Below the pieces are notes generated by a model. That model was not told the origin of the DNA. It saw nothing but the letters and a program-made list of their open reading frames with translations, and made no database searches. Shown here piece by piece: positions 34,051 to 41,673 of a stretch of 64,000 bases of DNA (the stretch's first letter is position 1; the number at the start of each line of letters is the position of its first letter). Source of the stretch: Segetibacter sp. (GTDB taxonomy: Bacteria; Bacteroidota; Bacteroidia; Chitinophagales; Chitinophagaceae); the NCBI RefSeq assembly GCF_025963695.1, contig NZ_JAOQAH010000068.1, positions 1 through 64,000 of the forward strand, read 5' to 3'. The translations under genes and the position numbers were made by a program.

Positions 34051-35733
34051 CTACCCCCTGCTATTCGCATCATTCATCCTGATACGTCTGCCTTTGAAAG
34101 TTTTTCCATCAACCGACTTCACCATTTTGTCCGCAACACTTTTATCTATTTCGATCCAGCTATTCATTTCTTTCATATCGATCCGGCCAAGACTTTCCTT
34201 TTTCAGCTCGCTCATATCCAGGATAAACTGAAGGAAACTAGCCTTATAAAAACCATCTTTTGTTCCAAGGTTTACAAACAACCTTGCGTAGTTGCCATCA
34301 CCCCCAGAAAATTCTCTGCCTCTTGTATCTCTTGTACGGCCGTCATTACGGTCAACTCTTTGGTCACCCCTGTCATAGGTAGTTCTCTCTCTTACACGTG
34401 TTTCAGTACGGGCATTAAGGTCAGAAGCATTTTCATAATATTTCAGGAATCTGTCAAATTCTGTAGCTACAACCCTTTTCAACACCTCTTCTTTACTCAC
34501 ATCAGCAAACTTTTCAGCAAGCATCGGCAAGTATGTCTCATAATCACCATGGCTTACATCTGTTTGTAGCAACTTGTCCATAAAGTAGAAGAACTGCTTG
34601 CGGCAGACATCTTTGCCTGAAGGAATATCAAGTTTATGAAAAGGTTGTTGAACCATTTTCTCTATCTGACGCAGTTTAAATATCTCTCTTGAATGTACAA
34701 TTGACATTGAAATACCCTGGCTGCCGGCACGGCCTGTTCTACCACTTCTGTGCGTGTAAACCTCAACATCATCTGGCAGTTCGAAATTGATAACGTGCGT
34801 TATCTCTTTCACATCAATACCACGTGCTGCCACGTCAGTTGCAATTAATAGCTGCAATGTTTTATCGCGAAACTGTCCCATCACCGCATCACGCTGACCT
34901 TGTGATAAGTCACCATGCAAGGCATCAATATCGTAACCCTCACGAGTTAGCTTTTCAGCAATTCCCTGAGCGTCAAGTTTAGTTCGGGTAAAGATGATAC
35001 CATACATACCCGGGTTAAAATCAATGATGCGTTTCAACGTCTCGTATCGATGTTGCGAAGAGCAAACATAATACTGGTGGTCAATATTCTTGTTACCTGT
35101 ATTTGCCTTACCTACCGTTATCTCTACCGGCGTTTTCATATAGCGCTTACTTACCTGCCTTACCTCGGGCGGCATAGTAGCACTAAACAACCAGGTGCTT
35201 TCGCGCTTAGGAGTATTCTTTAAAATAAATTCAATATCGTCTCTAAAACCCATATTCAACATCTCATCGGCCTCGTCTAAAACTACATATTTGATCTGCT
35301 CGAGGTCTATCGCTTTACGCTCAATTAGATCAATTAATCTGCCGGGAGTAGCGACCACGATCTGTACACCCCTTCTTAAGTCGCGGATCTGCATAGTTAT
35401 AGAAGCACCACCATAAACGGCGACAACATGCAAACCCCTCATATGTTTTTTAAATAGTTCTATCTCTTTTACGATCTGCATGCAAAGCTCACGGGTCGGG
35501 CAAACAATTAATGCCTGCGGATGCTTACTTTCTTCTGAAATCAACTGCAAAAGGGGCAAGCCAAATGCTGCAGTTTTACCTGTACCTGTTTGTGCCAATC
35601 CCACGAAATCAGTTGTGCCGCTCAATAGCACCGGGATTGCCTGTTCCTGTATTGGTGTCGGGTTCACATACCCCAACTCGTCGGTTGCCTGAATTAACCT
35701 TGCGTCAATTCCCAACCCTTCAAATGTCATCAT
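34051..35733 (-). CDS. DEAD-box RNA helicase with DbpA-type RNA-binding domain
   Basis: The 560-residue helicase carries the Q motif (GYVNPTPIQEQAIP), Walker A (AQTGTGKT), PTREL, DEAD (YVVLDEADEML), SAT (WLFSATMPP) and HRSGRTGR. An Arg/Asp-rich linker (RTETRVRERTTYDRGDQRVDRNDGRTRDTRGR) follows, and the last 75 residues form a DbpA/CsdA RNA-binding domain (RLFVNLGTKDGFYKASFLQFILDMSELKKESLGRIDMKEMNSWIEIDKSVADKMVKSVDGKTFKGRRIRMN). It remodels rRNA or mRNA, often in cold adaptation. It splits the aromatic cluster and may begin the transcript that continues into the DUF77 and aro genes. The second codon is also ATG. Confidence 0.95.
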   Translation of the reverse strand: MMTFEGLGIDARLIQATDELGYVNPTPIQEQAIPVLLSGTTDFVGLAQTGTGKTAAFGLPLLQLISEESKHPQALIVCPTRELCMQIVKEIELFKKHMRGLHVVAVYGGASITMQIRDLRRGVQIVVATPGRLIDLIERKAIDLEQIKYVVLDEADEMLNMGFRDDIEFILKNTPKRESTWLFSATMPPEVRQVSKRYMKTPVEITVGKANTGNKNIDHQYYVCSSQHRYETLKRIIDFNPGMYGIIFTRTKLDAQGIAEKLTREGYDIDALHGDLSQGQRDAVMGQFRDKTLQLLIATDVAARGIDVKEITHVINFELPDDVEVYTHRSGRTGRAGSQGISMSIVHSREIFKLRQIEKMVQQPFHKLDIPSGKDVCRKQFFYFMDKLLQTDVSHGDYETYLPMLAEKFADVSKEEVLKRVVATEFDRFLKYYENASDLNARTETRVRERTTYDRGDQRVDRNDGRTRDTRGREFSGGDGNYARLFVNLGTKDGFYKASFLQFILDMSELKKESLGRIDMKEMNSWIEIDKSVADKMVKSVDGKTFKGRRIRMNDANSRG

Positions 35734-35923
35734 ATTCCTAAATTTTGCGCAAATGTAATTAATAGTTCTCAGAAGATAATTGCCAGATAACAGATAAGAA
35801 AACTGTTTAACACTTAAACAGCTTACTTATTGCCATTCCAGCTAGAATCTATTTATCGCCTGACAGCTTCATCCCTTTTCATTTTTTAATTTCGTAACCA
35901 GCATAAAAGCTATTTTCAACATC

Positions 35924-35944
35924 GTTGTGTCACTCACTTTTTAC
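35924..35944 (+). repeat. Dispersed intergenic motif, A subtype (copy 10)
   Basis: GTTGTGTCACTCACTTTTTAC (one extra T), 191 bp upstream of the helicase start and pointing away from it. The gap 35734-36075 has no gene. Its right half (35945-36062) is made of degenerate AT-rich repeats such as TTCAATNTTTAATATTCAATTTTCAATG. Confidence 0.85.
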
Positions 35945-36075
35945 TTTTTATTCTTTATTCAGCATTAAGTATTGATTGTTGAATATTTAACCCCTTCAAA
36001 TGTTCAATCTTTAATATTCAATTTTCAATGCTTAACTTTTAAATTAGCACAACAGCACATTAGCTAACCGGCCCA

Positions 36076-36981
36076 TCACTTCAAAATCCTCCTAATGCCA
36101 TTTGCATTCTCAATCAGTTCCTGCAGGTATTCGTAGTTCTCTTTTTCAAGGCAGCTTTTAAACTTTCTGAGCTGGGAAATGTGTTCGTTCAAAACATCCA
36201 GCACATTTTCCCGGTTTTGCTTAAAAATAGGAACCCACATAGCTGGGTTACTTTTTGCGAGACGCACAGTACTTTCAAAGCCACCGCTTGCCAGCTCGAA
36301 AATCGCTTCATCTTCTTTCTCCTTTTCAAGCACTGTATTGGCAAGAGCAAAAGAGGTGATGTGAGAGATATGACTTACGTAAGCAGCATGCAAATCGTGC
36401 GCATGTCCATCCATATAAACCAGGTGCATTCCTATTGACTTATAGATCTCTTTTACCAGTGTCAACGCATCTTCATCGGAATTTTCAGCATCACATATAA
36501 CGGTCGCCTTATCTACAAACGCTGTCCTAACCGCCGCCTCTGGTCCACTATGTTCCGTTCCCCACATGGGATGAGTGGCCACGAACCTGCCTCTTTTTAA
36601 ATGATTGACTACAGCGCTTATGACACTTTCTTTTGTTGATCCCATATCCATCACTACCTGGTCTTCCACTTCATCTAAAACTGCAGGGAGTAAAGTAAAT
36701 AATGCATCTACCGGCACCGCAAGGACGACTAAATCACTTTTTGCAATTGCCTCTTTCATTGGTAAAATCTCGTCAGCTATACCCAGTTCTAGTGCCCGTT
36801 GCTGATTTTCTGGTTTATTGTCCACTGCAATCACATGCCTGGCTAAACCCTTATCCTTTAATACCAATCCCAAAGAGCCTCCGATTAAACCTGTACCGAT
36901 AATAGTAACGGTAAGCCCCCCTGCCCCTAAAGGGGAGCTAGAAAGAGTGCCGTTAAAATTCTTATCAATTCCTACATTCAT
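36076..36981 (-). CDS. tyrA: Prephenate dehydrogenase
   Basis: The 301-residue enzyme oxidatively decarboxylates prephenate to 4-hydroxyphenylpyruvate. It has the NAD-binding TVTIIGTGLIGGSLGLVLKDKG, the DMGSTKESV segment, and HPMWGTEHSGPEAA with the catalytic histidine. The first 22 residues (NGTLSSSPLGAGGL) are unusual for the family and are encoded by a copy of the GC-rich palindrome. The Rossmann strand normally starts within a few residues of the N-terminus, so the repeat seems to have extended the gene. It is the third gene of the pheA-aminotransferase-tyrA operon. Confidence 0.94.
   Translation of the reverse strand: MNVGIDKNFNGTLSSSPLGAGGLTVTIIGTGLIGGSLGLVLKDKGLARHVIAVDNKPENQQRALELGIADEILPMKEAIAKSDLVVLAVPVDALFTLLPAVLDEVEDQVVMDMGSTKESVISAVVNHLKRGRFVATHPMWGTEHSGPEAAVRTAFVDKATVICDAENSDEDALTLVKEIYKSIGMHLVYMDGHAHDLHAAYVSHISHITSFALANTVLEKEKEDEAIFELASGGFESTVRLAKSNPAMWVPIFKQNRENVLDVLNEHISQLRKFKSCLEKENYEYLQELIENANGIRRILK
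36924..36935. repeat. GC-rich palindrome inside the tyrA N-terminal codons
   Basis: CCCCTAAAGGGG, the same sequence as at the aroA start, but here read in frame as part of SSPLGAGG. Another CCCC/GGGG repeat-rich stretch (about 36997-37024) encodes the last residues (ASPNSSQKGA) of the adjacent aminotransferase. Confidence 0.7.
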
Positions 36982-36992
36982 GGTTTCCGTTT

Positions 36993-38174
36993 TTAAGCCC
37001 CTTTTTGGGAGGAGTTTGGGGAGGCCATTATTCTCTCCAAAGCCTCCTCAAGTACTTCTTTCTTAGCGCATAAACTTATCCTGATGTATCCATTACCGTT
37101 ACTTCCAAATATTCCTCCGGGGGTAATAAATACATTTTTATTGTATAGTACTTCATCACTTAATGCAAAACCATCTTTTTGCGATGATGGTATTTTTGCC
37201 CATACAAACATGCCTACCTGGCTTTTGTCATACTCGCATTGCAACAAGTCTAATAACCGGTAAACCAATTCTCGTCTCTCTGAATAAACGGCATTTAATT
37301 GATCATACCATTCTTTATCAAGGCTTAAAGCTTTGGCGGCTGCTAGTTGAACCGGCAAAAACATACCACTATCCATATTGCTTTTAAATCTTAACACCTC
37401 TTCAATTCTTTCCTTCGCGCCAACCATCATCCCTACTCGCCAGCCTGCCATGTTGCTGGCTTTGCTAAGAGAGTTTAACTCCAACGCTACCTCTTTTGCC
37501 CCGGCTACACTTAATATGCTAATTGGTTGTTCGTTTAAAATAAAACTATACGGGTTGTCGTGACAAATTAAAATGTTGTGTTTTCTTCCAAAAGCGACCA
37601 CCTTTTCAAACAACTCAACTGATGCTTGTTTACCTGTTGGCATTTCAGGATAATTGATCCACATTAGTTTAACCTTGCTTAAGTCAGTGTTTCCTAAGGC
37701 TTCAAAATCTGGTTCCCAGTTGTTTTCCCCGGTTAAAGCGTATTCTTTGCATGTACCACCAGCCAGTTTTACAGCACTACTATAAGTGGGATAACCAGGG
37801 TTCGGTATTAAAGCTTTATCGCCATTATTAAGGTAGGTCATGCAGATGTGCATGATGCCTTCTTTGCTTCCAATTAACGGTAATACATCAGTATCAGCAT
37901 TTACATCTACGCCATACCATGTTTTATAAAAAGCGGCAATTGCATTTCTTAAAACCGGGCTACCCTTATAGCTTTGATAAGCGTGAACGTTTGACTTTGC
38001 CGACTCCTCCTGCAACACTTTTATGACATCGGGGTGTGGAGGCAGATCGGGACTTCCTATTCCAAGATTTATTATTTTTTTTCCCTGCTTGTTTAACTCT
38101 TCAATTTCTCTCAGCTTCTGTGAAAAATAATATTCTCCTATTCCATTTAACCTTTCCGAAACTTTAATATCCAT
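36993..38174 (-). CDS. Class I/II PLP-dependent aminotransferase
   Basis: The 393-residue aminotransferase has an N-terminal fold-type I region (KKIINLGIGSPDLPPHPDVIKVL), the PLP aspartate region (WINYPEMPTGKQAS...LICHDNPYSF), and the Schiff-base Lys in LNSLSKASNMAGWRVGMM. It resembles the aspartate/LL-DAP/aromatic aminotransferase group. Its place between pheA and tyrA implies that it transaminates phenylpyruvate and hydroxyphenylpyruvate to phenylalanine and tyrosine (inference). The C-terminal tail is built from a GC-rich repeat. The gap to tyrA is 11 bp. Confidence 0.9.
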   Translation of the reverse strand: MDIKVSERLNGIGEYYFSQKLREIEELNKQGKKIINLGIGSPDLPPHPDVIKVLQEESAKSNVHAYQSYKGSPVLRNAIAAFYKTWYGVDVNADTDVLPLIGSKEGIMHICMTYLNNGDKALIPNPGYPTYSSAVKLAGGTCKEYALTGENNWEPDFEALGNTDLSKVKLMWINYPEMPTGKQASVELFEKVVAFGRKHNILICHDNPYSFILNEQPISILSVAGAKEVALELNSLSKASNMAGWRVGMMVGAKERIEEVLRFKSNMDSGMFLPVQLAAAKALSLDKEWYDQLNAVYSERRELVYRLLDLLQCEYDKSQVGMFVWAKIPSSQKDGFALSDEVLYNKNVFITPGGIFGSNGNGYIRISLCAKKEVLEEALERIMASPNSSQKGA

Positions 38175-38191
38175 CCTTTTCAGTTTTGTTA

Positions 38192-39064
38192 TTATTTTAA
38201 GTTGCCTTTTGCATAAGTACCAAAAACTTTTAGTTTAGCAGTAAGCGGTTGCATTTCTGCGACCACCTTATTGAATTGCTCCAGATCTTCAATTTCCATA
38301 TCTGCGTAGAAACCATATAAAAAGTCGCTTCCCGGTATTGGCATACTTTGAAGCTTATTCATATTTACTCCATTTGAGGCAATTGCTGTAAGCACCTTTG
38401 CAAGGCTTCCTTTGCTATGGTCGGTTTCAAAATAAACAGACGCCTTGTCCGCATCTTCAACAGCTATCGCATCTTCCTTTCTTTGCACCATCAAAAAACG
38501 GGTATAGTTGTTTTTCAGGGTGTGAATATCAGGTGCAATCATCTCAAGGTTGTAAAGTTCAGCCGCCAGTTTACTAGCTATCGCAGCGGTATGTTTACTC
38601 TTATGTCGCTGAATAAATTTTGCGCTTAAAGCAGTATCATCAGTTTCAACCAACTTCCACGAGTGATGTTTTTCTAAAAAGTCAATGCATTGTAATAAAG
38701 CCATTGGGTGAGAATGCACTTCTTTAATATCTGATAGCTGTACACCCGGATTAACCATTAAGTGCTGCCTGATGTGCAGGTATTTTTCGCCCACAATAGT
38801 CAGGTCGCTTTTTTGCAATAAATTATAGTTAGGAAGAATGCTACCGGCAATAGAATTTTCAATAGCCATAACGCCACCATTGCTTTTATTAGGGTCAGAA
38901 GCAACTTTTATAACCTGCCTGAAATTATCGCAAGGGATAACTTCCACATTTTTTCCAAAAAACTTTCTTGCTGCTTCCTGGTGAAAACTACCCTCATAAC
39001 CCTGGATTGCCACTTTAAGTGGTGATGAAACGCCAGCTTTTGATTCTTTTTGTCCTGCAGTCAT
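38192..39064 (-). CDS. pheA: Prephenate dehydratase with ACT domain
   Basis: The 290-residue enzyme has a prephenate dehydratase domain (about 15-195): VAIQGYEGSFHQEAARKFF, VMAIENSIAGSILPNYNLL, HPMALLQC, AAIASKLAAELYNLEMIAPDIHTLKNNYTRFLMV. The TRF motif is catalytic. A C-terminal ACT domain follows (SVYFETDHSKGSLAKVLTAIASNGVNMNKLQSMPIPGSDFLYGFYADME), which binds phenylalanine for feedback inhibition. There is no chorismate mutase domain. It heads the pheA-aminotransferase-tyrA operon. The leader holds an attenuator: an aromatic-rich leader peptide and a terminator ending just before the start codon. Confidence 0.95.
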   Translation of the reverse strand: MTAGQKESKAGVSSPLKVAIQGYEGSFHQEAARKFFGKNVEVIPCDNFRQVIKVASDPNKSNGGVMAIENSIAGSILPNYNLLQKSDLTIVGEKYLHIRQHLMVNPGVQLSDIKEVHSHPMALLQCIDFLEKHHSWKLVETDDTALSAKFIQRHKSKHTAAIASKLAAELYNLEMIAPDIHTLKNNYTRFLMVQRKEDAIAVEDADKASVYFETDHSKGSLAKVLTAIASNGVNMNKLQSMPIPGSDFLYGFYADMEIEDLEQFNKVVAEMQPLTAKLKVFGTYAKGNLK

Positions 39065-39071
39065 AGCTAAT

Positions 39072-39100
39072 AAAAAAAAAGCCCGGCTTTTTGGCCGGGA
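39072..39100 (-). terminator. Attenuator terminator in the pheA leader
   Basis: On the - strand CCCGGC (39099-39094) and GCCGGG (39087-39082) form the stem with a C+A5 loop, directly followed by nine T. The U-tract ends 7 bp before the pheA start codon, so it can only be a leader terminator. Its 5' arm (TCCCGGCC) can instead pair with GGACCGGGA inside the leader ORF (39153-39145; 8 bp with one bulge), forming an antiterminator. Confidence 0.85.
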
Positions 39101-39118
39101 CTTTATATTTTGATTGTT

Positions 39119-39214
39119 TTAGTTGATTTTCAATCTCAATAGGCTCCCGGTCCGCTTTCTAAAGTAGAAGTAAAAATAAAAGCTAAACCAGGTATTTGCC
39201 ATTGATTGTTTCAT
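39119..39214 (-). CDS. Aromatic-rich leader peptide of the pheA operon
   Basis: A 31-residue ORF (ATG at 39214, or ATG at 39202) contains W-F-S-F-Y-F-Y-F-Y-F, i.e. five Phe, three Tyr and one Trp codons within ten codons, then RKRTGSLLRLKIN and TAA at 39121-39119. The run of Phe/Tyr codons ends about 9 nt before the segment able to pair with the terminator's 5' arm. By the trp/phe attenuation model, ribosomes starved for charged tRNA-Phe or tRNA-Tyr would stall on this run, leave the antiterminator free and allow read-through into pheA, the aminotransferase and tyrA. It is too short for most ORF callers. Confidence 0.85.
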   Translation of the reverse strand: MKQSMANTWFSFYFYFYFRKRTGSLLRLKIN

Positions 39215-39295
39215 TGCGTGGTAAAAGTAAGAATAGGATTAAACGATGCAATTTTTTTTATCAGTTTTTTACAAAGTCCAAAATAAGTACAAAAA

Positions 39296-39315
39296 GCCGA
39301 AGTGTGCGACGCAAC
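39296..39315 (-). repeat. Dispersed intergenic motif, B subtype (copy 11)
   Basis: On the - strand GTTGCGTCGCACACT is exact and the GTAC end is displaced (a GTAC lies at 39287-39290). It lies 125 bp after the HU-CCDC81 gene stop in the sense direction and 80 bp upstream of the pheA leader peptide. Confidence 0.85.
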
Positions 39316-39439
39316 GATGTTTGAGTAAGTTTTAACGCCGGCTTCCAAAAAAGGATCAATATAATTTCAGTAAGGAAATTCGCTGGACCGCTTGTAGCTT
39401 CCAGGTTATTTAGCCATTGGTTAGTGGTAAGTTACTACC

Positions 39440-40030
39440 TCATCTGAAGCTTCCATTCTCATTATAATAATAAATAATGGCAGCTATGGCAACGACAGCA
39501 AGCAGGGCCGCAATTAACCACCAGTAATCTTTTTTCTTTGAGGGCGGCTCTACTTCTGCCATTTCGGTTTCTACAATTCGATCATCGCTTTCTTTGCTTT
39601 CAACAACAACCTGTTCTTTATAAACAACTTCGCTTATTTCTCTTTCTACCGAAACATTTGGGTAAAAAGAAGCAACTGAATCTACTGGTTGAAAAACAAC
39701 TTTCCCCGATCCATCCTTTGTCAGTAAACCCACTCCTGGCAATTGTACCGCTCGGTTTGTTTGTAAGTTTTCCTTTAAATCCTTAGAAAACTGATTGAAG
39801 CTCTGTACAGCTTCCCCCTCTTCTATTTGCTGTTCTTTTGCGATGAAAGAATAAAAATTCTTATCTCCATCAATTAAACTTTCATCAAATAAAATTTTAG
39901 TAGTAGGTGCAATAAACGCCTTGTTAGAAAAATCGAGCGTAGCAGGTTTACGATGAATATAAAAAGCTCCTACACCTGGAATGACAGCCCTTTTATTTAA
40001 AGCCAGGTACTTGTATAATATTTGTAACAT
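39440..40030 (-). CDS. Prokaryotic HU-CCDC81-domain membrane protein
   Basis: From the ATG at 40030 the protein has 196 residues. Two HU-like modules are visible: MLQILYKYLALNKRAVIPGVGAFYI (domain 1) and a second after residue 55 ending LPGVGLLTKDGSGKVVFQPVD. An acidic linker, a single transmembrane helix (WWLIAALLAVVAIAAIIYYY) and a short tail follow. Such proteins in Bacteroidota usually end in a SPOR domain, which is missing here. The C-terminus ends soon after the TM helix, so this is a truncated architecture. Its start is 1 bp from the stop of the barrel gene, in one operon with it and the TPR gene. Confidence 0.8.
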   Translation of the reverse strand: MLQILYKYLALNKRAVIPGVGAFYIHRKPATLDFSNKAFIAPTTKILFDESLIDGDKNFYSFIAKEQQIEEGEAVQSFNQFSKDLKENLQTNRAVQLPGVGLLTKDGSGKVVFQPVDSVASFYPNVSVEREISEVVYKEQVVVESKESDDRIVETEMAEVEPPSKKKDYWWLIAALLAVVAIAAIIYYYNENGSFR

Positions 40031-40031
40031 T

Positions 40032-41663
40032 TTATTTTGCCGGTTGCGAGAACGAATATACAATTCCTCCGATCACATTAAATCCGAGTACCTGGTACTG
40101 GTTCCAACGTTGGTATTTATTATTCAGGATATTATTAAACTGCAACCATAAATTCAACTTTGGCATGATGGTAAATTCGACGCCGGCATTCAAATCGTAT
40201 GCACTTTTAAGTTTCGTATTAACGCCGCCTTTGGTAACGAATTGAGGTCCGTCCCAAAGGAAAACATCGGATTTAAACTGCAAATCTTTTAACACCTGCC
40301 AGCGAAGCGCACCGGTAATTTCTAATGGTACCAATCCCCACGCTTTAGAATTTTCTTTTAAAGCAGAATATTTGCTTATGGTTATACCGCCTAAAAAACT
40401 AAATTTTTCCTGGGCTGTATACCCGGCTTCGCCATGTATTTTTAACGCTCTCATACCAGGCTCGTATATGGTTTGAAAAGTCTTACCATCCACAAAATCA
40501 TTGGTGAATAGTACGGCGTTGGTATACTTAAGAGCAGACAGCTTTGCGTTGAAAGTAAAATGACTTCCTACAGACCCTTTGAAGCCGGCATATGACTCAG
40601 TTATACGTGTGTTCGAAAGTGTATTAGGCTGTGCTATCCATGGGTTAAATGCAGCCAACGACTGAAAGGTATTCTTCTGGTAATAACCTATCCACCCACC
40701 CTGCAAAACAAATCTTTCGTCCTCCATTTTTATGAGTGCAGTAAAGTTTGGGAGCAATTTAAAGGCTTTGTTATCCCACGAAGGAGTAATGCCTGCATTT
40801 ACACTAAACATTGGCTTTTTAAACCCTACAGAGGGAGATAAGTAGAACAGGTTGTTACTTATCTTTCTATCGCCAAATGTTTGATAGCTGGTTATATCTG
40901 CGGTAAAACCAACATTGAATGCAAGGTTGTCATTGAATGTTTTAGTGACCGGGGCATTTAAAACAAGATTTGCCTCTTTGCCATTCCTGTTGTCACCAAA
41001 GAAGTTGATGGATAAAGTGGGATCGTAAGAAATTCCATAACTATTGACCTCTTTATTTCTAAGGCCTATCATTGCGCTTAGCGTCTTAAACCTTTGCTTC
41101 AGGCTGTCCTTGCTATATTTTAACGTATCGGGACTATACCCGTAATAATATTGATTACTCAAATCAACTCCCGCTTTTCCACGCCACTCAATATTACCGT
41201 TGCTGCTAAAAATGCCCGATACATCCGCATTTGTTCGACCGTATTGTTGCAAAGGAAGGCTACCCTTTTGTGATATATGCCTTGCAGTTACATTGATGAG
41301 GGAAGTTTTTCCATCTCCAAATGATAAACCCATTTGGGCGAACGGGGTAGTATAGTTACCGACCCCCAGTTTTACAAAATTTGAGTTTTCCCATGCAAAA
41401 GATGTATCTATTGAAAGTGCAAGTGGCTTTAAAGCTGCAGGCTGGTAAGAAAAAAACAAGTTTTGAGCAGGTACGCTATAGGTTAAAGCGGGTCTTGAAG
41501 AGTCGGCTGAAGGAATAGCAGCGCTAAAATTAATCTTAGCGGCAGGTTTTAAAACAGGTTTATATGCAGAGGTTACAACAACAGTTTTTTTAGTAGTATC
41601 TCTTTGCGCCTGCAGAGAAGACAGTGAAGCAATTGAGCAGGCTATTAAAAGTAATTTTTTCAT
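40032..41663 (-). CDS. Outer-membrane beta-barrel protein (TonB-receptor-like barrel without plug)
   Basis: The 543-residue protein has a signal peptide (LLLIACSIASLSSLQAQ), a short periplasmic segment (TKKTVVVTSAYKPVLKPAAKINFSAAIP), and alternating amphipathic strands to the C-terminus, with the NILNNKYQRWNQYQVLGFNVIGGIVYSF ending typical of Bacteroidota TonB-dependent barrels. It has no plug domain. It is co-encoded with a large TPR protein (10 bp upstream) and a membrane HU-CCDC81 protein, suggesting an envelope machine of unknown role. Confidence 0.85.
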   Translation of the reverse strand: MKKLLLIACSIASLSSLQAQRDTTKKTVVVTSAYKPVLKPAAKINFSAAIPSADSSRPALTYSVPAQNLFFSYQPAALKPLALSIDTSFAWENSNFVKLGVGNYTTPFAQMGLSFGDGKTSLINVTARHISQKGSLPLQQYGRTNADVSGIFSSNGNIEWRGKAGVDLSNQYYYGYSPDTLKYSKDSLKQRFKTLSAMIGLRNKEVNSYGISYDPTLSINFFGDNRNGKEANLVLNAPVTKTFNDNLAFNVGFTADITSYQTFGDRKISNNLFYLSPSVGFKKPMFSVNAGITPSWDNKAFKLLPNFTALIKMEDERFVLQGGWIGYYQKNTFQSLAAFNPWIAQPNTLSNTRITESYAGFKGSVGSHFTFNAKLSALKYTNAVLFTNDFVDGKTFQTIYEPGMRALKIHGEAGYTAQEKFSFLGGITISKYSALKENSKAWGLVPLEITGALRWQVLKDLQFKSDVFLWDGPQFVTKGGVNTKLKSAYDLNAGVEFTIMPKLNLWLQFNNILNNKYQRWNQYQVLGFNVIGGIVYSFSQPAK

Positions 41664-41673
41664 AAGTCTTAGA

